From Cerasicoccus frondis (lineage in GTDB: Bacteria; Verrucomicrobiota; Verrucomicrobiia; Opitutales; Cerasicoccaceae): 64,000 nt of DNA. Made by a program: the position numbers and the translations under genes. Each line of letters opens with the position of its first letter. Positions within the stretch are counted from its first letter, which is position 1. The notes below the pieces were generated by a model. The model worked only from the letters and a program-made list of their open reading frames with translations, made no database searches and was not told the origin of the DNA. Location: assembly GCA_031296915.1 (NCBI GenBank), contig JAVDPC010000025.1, positions 1-64,000 on the forward strand. The letters run 5' to 3'. Below are positions 37,365 through 46,405 of this stretch, piece by piece.

Positions 37365-38669
37365 ATGAAAGCAGATACGGATTCCATGACTGTCGTTAGT
37401 ACGGACTACAACGGCATATGGTACGATTTAGGCCAGGCAAACGAATACGGATCAAAGTATTCGGGCGGCTTGGCGACATATACGGCAAAGCATCGGCCAC
37501 TGGCCATTTACTCTTCGGAGGCGAAGAAGACATTTTTCGTCTATGGGGGCGCGCCATCGGCTGGCGAACGCTACTTACTGTGCATGATTGGCGCCTTCGA
37601 TCACACGCAGGGCGGCTTTCTCCCGCCTACGTTGGTCCATGATAAAAATGGAGTGGATGATCCGCACGATAACCCCTCGATTGCATTGGATGAACATGGC
37701 TTCGTATGGGTTTTCGTCTCTGGGCGTGGTGCGAGTCGACCAGGCTACGTCTATCGCTCTCGCTATCCGCACGATATCTCTGAATTTGAAGAAACTGCTT
37801 GTCGCGAATTTACTTACCCTCAGCCGATTTGGATTCGCGGGCAGGGGTTCTTTCATTTCTTTACCAAATACACAGGTCTGCGGGAGCTTTACTTTAATTG
37901 CAGTGTTGATGGTCGAAACTGGTCGAAGGATGTAAAGCTTGCTGGAATTGGAGGGCATTATCAGCTCAGTGATGTTTGCGGAAATCGTTTGGCAACTACG
38001 TTTAATCGTCACCCGGGAGGCGATTGCGATTTGCGGACGGATTTGTATTACGTCGAAACAGCGGATATGGGTGCGACTTGGCAAACCGTGGATGGCCAAA
38101 CGATCTCACTGCCGATCGAGCAAGAGGATCATCCTGCCCGGGTGCGAAACTACTCTCAGGATGACCGTTTGGTCTACATGAAGGATTTGAATTTCGATGA
38201 ACAGGGCAGGCCGATTATATTGATTTTGACCAGCTCCAGTCATCAGGCAGGTCCCGCTGGGGCGCCGCGAAATTGGGAAGTGGCTCACTGGACGGGGAAA
38301 GACTGGGAGTTTAGCGTGGTGACGCAGTCGACGCACAATTACGACATGGGTTCACTCTATGTCGAAGGTGACCTTTGGCGAATCATCGCCCCGACGGGCA
38401 CTGGCCCTCAGCAGTGGGGACAAGGTGGGGAAATTGAGGTCTGGGAAAGCGTTGATCAGGGAAGGAATTGGAAGCTGGTTAAGGCGATTACTGAGAACAG
38501 TTTGCGCAACCATTCTTATGTGCGCAGACCGGTCAATGCGCAGGATGACTTCTATGCGTTCTGGTGTGATGGGGATCCGACCACTCCCAGTTCGGTCAAT
38601 CTATATTACTTGGACCGCGCTGATTATCGAATCCAGATGATTCGTTCTAATGATGCGGACTCCAAATAA
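37365..38669 (+). CDS. BNR_4-type beta-propeller, possible polysaccharide lyase or glycosidase
   Basis: 434 residues resembling the BNR_4 family, seven-bladed propellers that include PL24/PL25 ulvan lyases and GH145-type enzymes. The clue is DDPHDNPSIALDEHGFVWVF, close to the family's conserved His/Asn-Pro signature, followed by several Asp-box-like turns (VDGRNWSKDV, ADMGATWQTV, VDQGRNWKLV). No signal peptide is visible from the ATG at 37365 (MKADTDSMTV), so it appears cytoplasmic, unlike most characterised lyases of this group. It sits between the binding protein and the pseudopilin gene. The activity and substrate are inferred and need a structural match. Confidence 0.7.
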   Translation: MKADTDSMTVVSTDYNGIWYDLGQANEYGSKYSGGLATYTAKHRPLAIYSSEAKKTFFVYGGAPSAGERYLLCMIGAFDHTQGGFLPPTLVHDKNGVDDPHDNPSIALDEHGFVWVFVSGRGASRPGYVYRSRYPHDISEFEETACREFTYPQPIWIRGQGFFHFFTKYTGLRELYFNCSVDGRNWSKDVKLAGIGGHYQLSDVCGNRLATTFNRHPGGDCDLRTDLYYVETADMGATWQTVDGQTISLPIEQEDHPARVRNYSQDDRLVYMKDLNFDEQGRPIILILTSSSHQAGPAGAPRNWEVAHWTGKDWEFSVVTQSTHNYDMGSLYVEGDLWRIIAPTGTGPQQWGQGGEIEVWESVDQGRNWKLVKAITENSLRNHSYVRRPVNAQDDFYAFWCDGDPTTPSSVNLYYLDRADYRIQMIRSNDADSK

Positions 38670-38846
38670 TCATACCACTTCAGGGCGTCGGGAGCGAATT
38701 GACGTTTGCGAAGTTTGACTGGAAAGCTTAAGCTTTCGAAGTATAAAATTCCGGCAGTTGCGCCTCGGCTTGTTGATGTAAGTTACCCCCCATTTTTTGA
38801 GATCATGCAGCCCCTTCGAAATACACAAAGCAAAGTGCCCCTGAAC

Positions 38847-41800
38847 ATGATGAAGCGTCAGGCGTTTACCCTGATCATTGCGATTATGCTGATGGGCTTC
38901 ATTGTGCTGTTGCTGCTCAGCATATCTACTTTGACGCGAGTTCAGTTGGCGACCACCGCAGCCATGAATACCGAAAACATGGCGCGTCAAAACGCTCTAC
39001 TCGGCCTGAGCGTTGCGATTGGCCAACTGCAGAGAGAGTTGGGGCCAGATCAGCGAGTTTCGGCGCCTGGTTTGCTATTTAAATTTGCGGATGATCCGAC
39101 TCAGCCGGTTTTTGCAGACAGTGATCCGCGTCGAAATTGGGTTGGCGTGTGGAATGCCGCCGACAAGCAAGACGGTGATGAGCACGCCATGGACTGGGTG
39201 CAGGATCCCAATGCTGAGCATTTAGCGTGGTTGGTTTCAGGACTGGATAATTACGTTGGCTTGTCGCCGGATATCACCATCGATCTCGATAGCCAACTAC
39301 AGCCAGTCGATCCGGGTTTGGCTTTACTGGCAGGGCCTCGGACGGTCGGCGCCAACAATGCAGAAGATGTCATCGTGGCTCCCAAGGTATACCTAGGTAC
39401 TGCAGCAGACGCTGGAAACGCCTATGCCTACTGGATTGCCGATGAGGCGACGAAGGCCCCAATGAATCTTGTTGATGAACGTTACCTCTCCGCTACCGGA
39501 GTTGGCGATGATGAGCTTGTCGATTTTCAATCCCGGTTAGATTTAATGGCTCCGGAGAAAGTTGGTTTGCAAGCATTCGAGGAGTGGAGCGCATACCCAC
39601 TGACGGATTTAAGTGTCGCCGAAAAACGTTGGCGCATATCTGAATTCCCGGATGCGCAATTAATCGCCGATAGCAGCGACATGCAGCAATGGAATCAATT
39701 TCTACAGGCGAACTATCATGATTTTAGTGTAGGCTCCATGGGCTTGCAGACAGATGTTCGCAATGGCGGCTTGAAAAAAGACCTGAGTTTACTCTTTGAA
39801 ATGGATGATGAGCAATTCGCATTGACCCCTTATGGCGGGACGCCATCGGGTCGCAGTGATGATCCACCAACCGATGGGGACAGCTACATAGATGCGTATA
39901 CTGAAACTCAAGTGAGCTATTTATTTAAAAAGGAAGCGACGGTAGAGACACCAGATACTGCCTATCTGAGAGGGCCTACCTGGCACTTCCTGCGGAGTTA
40001 TTATCGGCTCTATAAAGACATTGATAATGCTGAAGGCGATCCACAGATTGCCGCACGCGCCTATCGCCCTAACACGATCGATTTCAATGCGGTCAATGGC
40101 GCTGGCGCTGATGGTCGTTTCTCCGGCTATGTTAACGTCATGAATGGGCGTGATAATGGGAAGCCTCTGGCTGGGAACAATTTCGTGAATACCCGGGTGA
40201 AGCCGCCGGATTGGGCTTCGGAAGTCGACGTGCCCCGCTTGACCGCGCATGAAGTGGCTCCTGTAGCCGTGCGTATCTACCTTATCTTTAGCTTTGCGCG
40301 TGTCAGCCTCGATGATGTGTTGCGCATTCATCGGGATGAGAATGGCGTGCCTACGTCCAGTGGCAGCAATAACTGGAGTTTGGAGTCCACGGGATCTGGC
40401 GATATCGCGGCTGTGATGATTCAACCGGTGGCGGTTGTTTGGAATCCGTATAACGTCAAAATTTCTTTTAACGCCTACAAGGTCGTTCTGGATAAGCCAT
40501 TCTTGGCCTTCGATATTTCTTGGCCTGAGGAGTTGAATAGCACAACAGCAAGCCGAGGCTATTTGGCTACTCTTGGCATGATGCTCGGCGCCTCTATTCA
40601 AAACCACAATGCCGATGGTAGCCTGCGCAATGATGACTTTAGCTACTTTGAATTCATGATAGGCGATCCTCCAGACGGCAATAACCCGATCGTGCTTGAG
40701 CCAGGGGAGCAGCGTATTTTTAGCGCGTCAGATAAAATGCATTTGGGGGATGTCATTACACAAGGTGAAGCTCTCTTCCTTGAAGAAGGCTGGCACACGG
40801 ATGGGGGGCTGCTCTTGTATCGGAAGCCAGACACCGCCAAGCGCTACACCTATCAAGGGCAAGCGGCTGAGATTGACAATATTCCCTATGAGTTTCCTCA
40901 CTCGACCAATGCTGCTGGCAACTACCCGATCACGATCAACGACGTATTCTGGGTAGCTGATAATGGTAACCGCCTCTACAACAAGAAATTGATTCGCTTG
41001 AATAGCACGAAAAAAGGGACGGGTTTGGCTGATTATCTTTTGACGGATATTGCCAGCATTGCAGAGGGCGGCGACCGTGAATCCGACGATTATGAGTTAC
41101 GCTCTATTGGTGCTTCTTACAGTCATCCGTCAGACATTCAGGATGCTTTTGACAGTGGGATACGCGGATTAGAAATTACGCCTGCTGACATTCATTTTTC
41201 CAATGGTGTCTATCCATTTATGGCATTGGAAATCAGCCTAAACCCCGCGAATTCGGTTCAGGGAAGCCCGATGGAAATGCTCGGCAACACCAACCCATTC
41301 GGCATACTTGGGTCGGCTTTTCAGGGGGGAGGAAAAACTGCTGACCGTTATCAGCTTTACGTGAAACCTCTTAGCGGAACTTATCACGAAATAAAGCCAG
41401 AGATCACCCTCAATGGCGCGAAGGAGAACACATACTTCGGCTATAGTTATTCAGTATCTGATGGCTCGTCGAAGACAGTTCTGCAGGAAACTCCGACGAC
41501 CCCGCTGTGGTCCCTGGGTTCCATGCAGCACGCCAATATCTCGCGTTCGGCTTATTTGCCGCGCAATGCGATCGGCAATGCGCAGGCCTCACCTTATTTT
41601 GCGACTGACGACGATGACTTGCAAGAAGCGGTGGGAGATTGGCAACTCAAACCTTCGCTCTACGATATATCCTATTTTAGTAACGAAGCGCTCTTTGACT
41701 CGTTTTACTTTTCGAGCTTGGCGCCGTATACAGACGAGGCAGATGTCGCTGAGCGCTTGCAAAATGAATTGGAAGCTTACCAAACCAATGATGATGAGTT

Positions 41801-42680
41801 TCAATTGCCCAATCGTCGCTTTACGCTGACGGGTCTTGAGGATGAGCCAGCGGATATCGTTACCGAACTCTTGACTGATGACGCTTACCGAAAAACCGCG
41901 GCATACTGGGCCCCTGAAGGTAGCTTCAACGTAAATTCCACTTCGGTTACTGCCTGGAAAGCTTTTCTCAGTGCTCATTTAGGCCGGCAGTTTGATTATT
42001 TTGATGGCAATTCAATCAATACGGCTACTGCTAGTAACGTATTATATTCGCGCTATGCTTTACCCAATTCTGGGGTGGCCTCTGCTGCGATAACTGAAGA
42101 TGACTGGTATGCTCCCATTGAGCTGAATGAGACTCAAATTGATGCGCTTGCTAATGCAATGGTTGATGAGGTGAAGGCGCGTGGACCTTTTTTAAGTTTG
42201 GCGGATTTCGTCAACCGACGTCCATTATCTCCTGATGCGAATCAGCAACGAAGCGGCGCACTGGCGTCAGCAATTGATGCGGCAAATCTGAACGGGTCCA
42301 TCGAAGATCATGGAATCGATGCCTACGAAGGCTTTGATGTTTCCAGTGATTTCTTGGATGAAAATACGCTCGATAACACGGCTGCCGGCATCCCTGGATG
42401 GTTAACGCAGGCCGATGTGCTTACTCCGTTAGCGCCATATTTGTCCGCTCGTTCCGATACTTTCATTATTCGTTCATATGGTGAAGTGTCGGACCCTTTA
42501 ACCGGTGATGTGAACGCAAAGGCTTGGTGCGAAGTTAAGGTTCAGCGTGTTTCAGATTATGTGAATGCAGCGCAAAACGAGCCTTGGGATGATATTGATA
42601 ATCTGACTAGTGAGAACCAAAGTTTTGGCCGCCGTTTTGTGGTGACTGGCTTTCGCTGGTTAACTGAAAATGATATATAG
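38847..42680 (+). CDS. Giant pseudopilin-like protein (Verru_Chthon cassette A type)
   Basis: About 1,277 residues from the ATG at 38847; an ATG at 38805 and a non-ATG start at 38706 are alternatives. The N-terminus MMKRQAFTLIIAIMLMGFIV is a type-IV-prepilin-like signal: a basic stub, then Ala-Phe-Thr-Leu and a long hydrophobic helix without Glu5. A huge extracytoplasmic region follows. In size and N-terminus it resembles Verru_Chthon cassette protein A, which normally travels with three other pilin-like genes (B, C, D). Those are absent here; the only follower is the small secreted protein overlapping its end. Its place in a carbohydrate cluster suggests a surface fibre or secretion-pseudopilus role (inference). 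Confidence 0.72.
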   Translation: MMKRQAFTLIIAIMLMGFIVLLLLSISTLTRVQLATTAAMNTENMARQNALLGLSVAIGQLQRELGPDQRVSAPGLLFKFADDPTQPVFADSDPRRNWVGVWNAADKQDGDEHAMDWVQDPNAEHLAWLVSGLDNYVGLSPDITIDLDSQLQPVDPGLALLAGPRTVGANNAEDVIVAPKVYLGTAADAGNAYAYWIADEATKAPMNLVDERYLSATGVGDDELVDFQSRLDLMAPEKVGLQAFEEWSAYPLTDLSVAEKRWRISEFPDAQLIADSSDMQQWNQFLQANYHDFSVGSMGLQTDVRNGGLKKDLSLLFEMDDEQFALTPYGGTPSGRSDDPPTDGDSYIDAYTETQVSYLFKKEATVETPDTAYLRGPTWHFLRSYYRLYKDIDNAEGDPQIAARAYRPNTIDFNAVNGAGADGRFSGYVNVMNGRDNGKPLAGNNFVNTRVKPPDWASEVDVPRLTAHEVAPVAVRIYLIFSFARVSLDDVLRIHRDENGVPTSSGSNNWSLESTGSGDIAAVMIQPVAVVWNPYNVKISFNAYKVVLDKPFLAFDISWPEELNSTTASRGYLATLGMMLGASIQNHNADGSLRNDDFSYFEFMIGDPPDGNNPIVLEPGEQRIFSASDKMHLGDVITQGEALFLEEGWHTDGGLLLYRKPDTAKRYTYQGQAAEIDNIPYEFPHSTNAAGNYPITINDVFWVADNGNRLYNKKLIRLNSTKKGTGLADYLLTDIASIAEGGDRESDDYELRSIGASYSHPSDIQDAFDSGIRGLEITPADIHFSNGVYPFMALEISLNPANSVQGSPMEMLGNTNPFGILGSAFQGGGKTADRYQLYVKPLSGTYHEIKPEITLNGAKENTYFGYSYSVSDGSSKTVLQETPTTPLWSLGSMQHANISRSAYLPRNAIGNAQASPYFATDDDDLQEAVGDWQLKPSLYDISYFSNEALFDSFYFSSLAPYTDEADVAERLQNELEAYQTNDDEFQLPNRRFTLTGLEDEPADIVTELLTDDAYRKTAAYWAPEGSFNVNSTSVTAWKAFLSAHLGRQFDYFDGNSINTATASNVLYSRYALPNSGVASAAITEDDWYAPIELNETQIDALANAMVDEVKARGPFLSLADFVNRRPLSPDANQQRSGALASAIDAANLNGSIEDHGIDAYEGFDVSSDFLDENTLDNTAAGIPGWLTQADVLTPLAPYLSARSDTFIIRSYGEVSDPLTGDVNAKAWCEVKVQRVSDYVNAAQNEPWDDIDNLTSENQSFGRRFVVTGFRWLTENDI

Positions 42681-43359
42681 AGGTATGAGGATTTTACTGA
42701 CGTTTCTTGGTTTGGCCATGTTCGTCGTGGCTGAAGGCAGAGCGCAGGATGCGGAGCTACTGAACACGGAGTTTCGTTGCATTAGCTGGCAGCGTCCGAT
42801 TCAGGAAGAACTGTATGTGAAGTCCGGAGGTGAATACATTCCATTAAAAATTCACAATATGAAGCGCAGTGGCGAGGTGGATTATGTGGGGGCAAATCCG
42901 GTTGTGTTCTACCGCAAAGCGAAGGGGCAAGATGGAGAAACGATTTACATGCCAGCGGCTCAGGTTGGGGTGAGTCCCGGAGTGGAGCAGCCGCTTTTTT
43001 TCTTCATTCAAAATGGCGCCAATTACCGCATCGCCTGTATTGAAGACAGTTTTTCGAAGTATCCGGTTGGCAGCTATCGATTTTATAATCTAACCAGTAA
43101 AAACCTGAAAGCGCGCATGGGAGATATTGTGCTGACGCTAAACTCTCAGCAAACTTCCGTCCTGCCGCAGCCCTTCACTGACAATGTCGAGTATCCAGTG
43201 GCGTTTGTCATCAACAGTCCTGAAGGCGTCGAGCCGCTGTATACGAATAAGTGGCAACACTCGGAGCACCATCGCTATTTGATTATGGTTGCTGATTCGC
43301 CTTATTCGCACGCGAGCCCAATCGACTTCAGGGTCATTACTGATTACCCACTGCCGTAA
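42670..43359 (+). CDS. Small secreted hypothetical protein coupled to the pseudopilin
   Basis: 229 residues with an N-terminal signal peptide (MRILLTFLGLAMFVVAEGRA). The ATG at 42670 overlaps the pseudopilin stop by 11 bases, implying translational coupling; an ATG at 42685 just after AGAGGT is an alternative. The mature part looks beta-rich, like a jelly roll or Ig fold (ELYVKSGGEYIPLKIH, YPVGSYRFYNLTSKNLKA, GDIVLTLNSQQ). No family was recognised. Coupling to the pseudopilin suggests it works with it, for example as a periplasmic chaperone or minor subunit. Confidence 0.72.
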   Translation: MIYRGMRILLTFLGLAMFVVAEGRAQDAELLNTEFRCISWQRPIQEELYVKSGGEYIPLKIHNMKRSGEVDYVGANPVVFYRKAKGQDGETIYMPAAQVGVSPGVEQPLFFFIQNGANYRIACIEDSFSKYPVGSYRFYNLTSKNLKARMGDIVLTLNSQQTSVLPQPFTDNVEYPVAFVINSPEGVEPLYTNKWQHSEHHRYLIMVADSPYSHASPIDFRVITDYPLP

Positions 43360-43381
43360 GCACGCCCGTGAGTTGGCTCTA

Positions 43382-44710
43382 TTAGAGCGGTTTGAAAACG
43401 CGGAGTCGGAAGGGAACGTCGAGCGAGATGTCGAGCTGGCTGATGACTTCCAGAGCTGTTTCTATATTAGATTCGCTGGCCGTGTGCGTCGTGAAAATCA
43501 AGCGGGCGCTGGCGGAACCGGCTTCCTCTTCCTGAATCATGGTGGCGACTGAGATGCTGTGGTCGGCAAAAACTTGTGCGATCTTGGCGAGAACCCCAGG
43601 CTGATCTTTCACGCGAAGGCGAATGTAGTATGGGCTGCTGACAGACTCTGGGCCAGCTAATTGCACTTCGTTGGCGAGCGCCTTGTAAGTCTCTTCGTCT
43701 TCTTCGGAAATGACGGGCGGTGGGGCGCCGAGGAGCGCGACTACGGCGTCTGCGATGTCACTGATCACTGCGCTCGCGGTCGCGTCTTGGCCCGCGCCAC
43801 GGCCGACCAGTATTGTCTCGCCAACGACATCGCCCGTGAGGCTGATGCCGTTAAAGACTTCGTCGACTTGTGCAATGATTTCGTTTTTGGCAATCAACGC
43901 CGGGTGGAGACGCACAGATACGGCGTTTTGCTTAAAGTCGCGGCGTATGACCGCGAGCAACTTGATTTTATAGCCCAGTGATTTGGCGTAAGCGATGTCA
44001 CCCGTGGTGATTTCACGAATGCCTTCGACGACCATGTCATCAAGTTTGACCCATTTTCCGTGAGCGAGGTAGGCGAGAATGACGGCTTTGTGTGCGGCGT
44101 CCCATCCATCGAGATCAAGGCTTTCATCGGCCTCGACATAACCAAGTTCGCGGGCTTGGCCGAGCACGTCCTCGTAGCTGATGCCCTCGCGCTCCATACG
44201 TGTGAGCATGTAGTTTGTCGTACCGTTGAGGATGCCATAGATCAGCGAGAAACGATTCGCCACGAGGCCTTCGCGCAGTGCTTTGATGATCGGGATGCCT
44301 CCGGCGACACTGGCCTCAAAAAAGTAATGCGTGTTGTGATCGCGCGCGGCATTGAAGAGCTCCTCGCCATGCTCGCAGATGAGCGCTTTGTTGGCGGTGA
44401 CGACGGTTTTGCCGTTCTTGAATGCTTGGAGCGTGAGCTCCCGGGCTAGGGTGACGCCGCCGATTAGTTCGCATATAATGTCAATGCGATCGTCGTTAAC
44501 GATGCTGAAATTATCGTCAGTTAATTGTCCTGGGGCAGTTTGGACAGCGCGCGGCTTGCTGATGTCGCGCGCGGATGCGCTGACGAGCTCGAGCTTGGCT
44601 CCGAGTCGATATTCGAGGGCGGAGAGGTCGGCTTGCAGGTGTTTCCAGACGCCTTGGCCAACGGTGCCAAAACCCAGGATTCCGATGCGAATGGTGCGCT
44701 TGCTTTTCAC
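43382..44710 (-). CDS. hom: Homoserine dehydrogenase
   Basis: 442 residues from a GTG start. It reduces aspartate semialdehyde to homoserine, the branch towards threonine and methionine. The Rossmann motif GILGFGTVGQGVW, the substrate region KTVVTANKALI, GGIPIIKALREGLVANR, ILNGTTNYMLTRM and the catalytic segment ESLDLDGWDAAHKAVILAYL all match the family. A C-terminal ACT domain (YYIRLRVKDQPGVLAKIAQV) implies feedback control, probably by threonine. It is a stand-alone Hom, with no fused aspartokinase. Confidence 0.96.
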   Translation of the reverse strand: MKSKRTIRIGILGFGTVGQGVWKHLQADLSALEYRLGAKLELVSASARDISKPRAVQTAPGQLTDDNFSIVNDDRIDIICELIGGVTLARELTLQAFKNGKTVVTANKALICEHGEELFNAARDHNTHYFFEASVAGGIPIIKALREGLVANRFSLIYGILNGTTNYMLTRMEREGISYEDVLGQARELGYVEADESLDLDGWDAAHKAVILAYLAHGKWVKLDDMVVEGIREITTGDIAYAKSLGYKIKLLAVIRRDFKQNAVSVRLHPALIAKNEIIAQVDEVFNGISLTGDVVGETILVGRGAGQDATASAVISDIADAVVALLGAPPPVISEEDEETYKALANEVQLAGPESVSSPYYIRLRVKDQPGVLAKIAQVFADHSISVATMIQEEEAGSASARLIFTTHTASESNIETALEVISQLDISLDVPFRLRVFKPL

Positions 44711-44919
44711 GCCGATAGGGAAGGGGGCTCAACCGGCCTTTGGCAACGCTAAATCTCACAAGCTATGCCTGATTCAGGCGTTGGTGAGCGTGCTTTGAGA
44801 TTTGCTAAAAGAATATTTAATGGCGGCTTAAGGTTAAAGGTTGCTTGTTGTGACAAAAAGTCTAGGGTAGATTGACTACGTTTTAGGACTGCTAATTTAA
44901 TCCCAACTGCTATTCAACT

Positions 44920-45624
44920 ATGAGCGACGGTACGAATGAAGGCGAACTCGTGGATCGTCTGATCGAAGAACTGCAATCTGCTCAACGTGATCGACGTAAT
45001 GCGCGTAATATAATGACTGCGCTGGTCTTGATCGTTGTGGTGATTTTTATTTTCCTGGGCATTCAGGAAGTAAACGAATTTCAGGAGGAAGAGCTGGATG
45101 ATTTTGCGCTGGCTCTGGGAGATGAAGTCTCGCAAATGGCCCCTAAAATTGGGCAGGACTTAAGCGATGCTTTTAATCGCCTGGCTCCAGCTTATGAGGC
45201 GGCGTTTGTAGAGGTGTTCGAGGAAAACGAAGAGCTTTATTACGAGGTGCTTTCCGACGAATACATTGGACTCCAGCTTCACGCTCAAGCGGCGTGGCCC
45301 AAGATCGAGGAGGCCTTGGCGAAACTCGTTATCGAGCAGGAGGAAACTGCCAGTGCAGAGCTGTCGAAATTCATTCCGCGCGATAAGCTCGCCAATCTCA
45401 GCATCTATTACAACGAGGCGCTGGAGAACTATTTGGCGGAATACATGGAAGGCAAGTTTGCGGTCAATCTAGAGGTGAGTCAGGACATCATCAACAAGCT
45501 CAACCAGATTGCCGAAGAAGAAGAGTCGCTAAAGCCCACGGATGTAAAGTTCACGCTTGGGCTGTTGTTGGAGCTGCTTGGCCTGGAGATTCAGGAAGCG
45601 TCCGAAATCGAAGCAGAATCTTAA
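44920..45624 (+). CDS. Single-pass membrane protein with long helical ectodomain (pair member 1)
   Basis: 234 residues. A charged N-terminal stretch (LIEELQSAQRDRRNARN), one transmembrane helix (about 31-50, MTALVLIVVVIFIFLGI) and then about 180 acidic, strongly helical residues that look like coiled coil or helical bundle. No enzyme motif. The next gene, 18 bases on, encodes an equally long protein of identical architecture. No family recognised; a membrane scaffold or sensor pair is an inference. Confidence 0.78.
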   Translation: MSDGTNEGELVDRLIEELQSAQRDRRNARNIMTALVLIVVVIFIFLGIQEVNEFQEEELDDFALALGDEVSQMAPKIGQDLSDAFNRLAPAYEAAFVEVFEENEELYYEVLSDEYIGLQLHAQAAWPKIEEALAKLVIEQEETASAELSKFIPRDKLANLSIYYNEALENYLAEYMEGKFAVNLEVSQDIINKLNQIAEEEESLKPTDVKFTLGLLLELLGLEIQEASEIEAES

Positions 45625-45642
45625 CCCCGAAATTAAAAAACG

Positions 45643-46347
45643 ATGAGCAACGAAAAGAAGCTAATTGATTTTATGCGGGAAGAGATTTCCCGGACACGCA
45701 AGGGCGTAGGGCAGACTTACCTCTTTGGCATCATTGCCGCCGTGCTGGTATCTGGCTACATGGCCTTTATCCTGACGATGGTGAAGCAGGCGACCGATGG
45801 TGAGTTCCTGGCAATCGCTGTCCGTCAGCAAGTGGAAGCCGCCGTGCCAGACATGATACGTAATGGTGAAATGGCCTTGGCGGACAATGCGCCGAAGGCC
45901 GCCATGCAGGTCAGTAACCGCTTTCTAAAGCTCGTGCCGCAATTTGCTGAGACGGGTAAGGAAAAAATCGATATGGCGTATGAAGACCATATCCCTTACC
46001 TGAGCGAAGAATTTGCGGATATGGTGAAGTCCTACATCCTTTCAAATCAGGAAGAATTAAAGGAGTTCGCTGCTCAGCATGACAGTGAGGAGTTTGCCGA
46101 AGAGTTCACTCGCCAGATGATGGGCGAAATGGCCATTCAAATTGACATCCGTATGCGTGAGGCGACTGGAGGTGAGGGTGTGAACTACTTCAATGAAAAT
46201 CTACTACAGTCACTCGTTGCGATGGACACCAAGCTGGAGGAGTTAATCAATACTCCGGAAAGTGAGCTCACTCAGCGTGAGCGACTGCAGCGCCGCATCC
46301 TCGCACGCATGGTCCTGCACATCACGGCGCACACGCCACAGTCCTAA
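45643..46347 (+). CDS. Single-pass membrane protein with long helical ectodomain (pair member 2)
   Basis: Also 234 residues with the same plan as the gene before it: short charged N-terminus, one transmembrane helix (YLFGIIAAVLVSGYMAFILT), then a helical ectodomain (AVRQQVEAAVPDMIRNGEMA and beyond) ending in a basic helix (RERLQRRILARMVLHI). It shares no long identical stretch with its partner, so the two are diverged paralogues or co-evolved partners. It is followed by a strong terminator, making a two-gene unit. Confidence 0.78.
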   Translation: MSNEKKLIDFMREEISRTRKGVGQTYLFGIIAAVLVSGYMAFILTMVKQATDGEFLAIAVRQQVEAAVPDMIRNGEMALADNAPKAAMQVSNRFLKLVPQFAETGKEKIDMAYEDHIPYLSEEFADMVKSYILSNQEELKEFAAQHDSEEFAEEFTRQMMGEMAIQIDIRMREATGGEGVNYFNENLLQSLVAMDTKLEELINTPESELTQRERLQRRILARMVLHITAHTPQS

Positions 46348-46371
46348 GCTGAGACCAGTTTTATTTTGCTC

Positions 46372-46405
46372 AAAAAGCTCCCTGCTGTCGCGGGGAGCTT
46401 TTTTT
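46372..46405. terminator. Terminator for the membrane-protein pair
   Basis: AAAAAGCTCCC and GGGGAGCTTTTTTT form a strong stem with flanking A and T tracts, so it can work in both directions. It also overlaps the stop of the convergent MFS gene. Confidence 0.88.

Noticed and set aside
38706..38846. Upstream extension of the giant pseudopilin
   Set aside because: Would begin at a TTG and place 47 residues before the prepilin-like signal, which is not how such signals are built.
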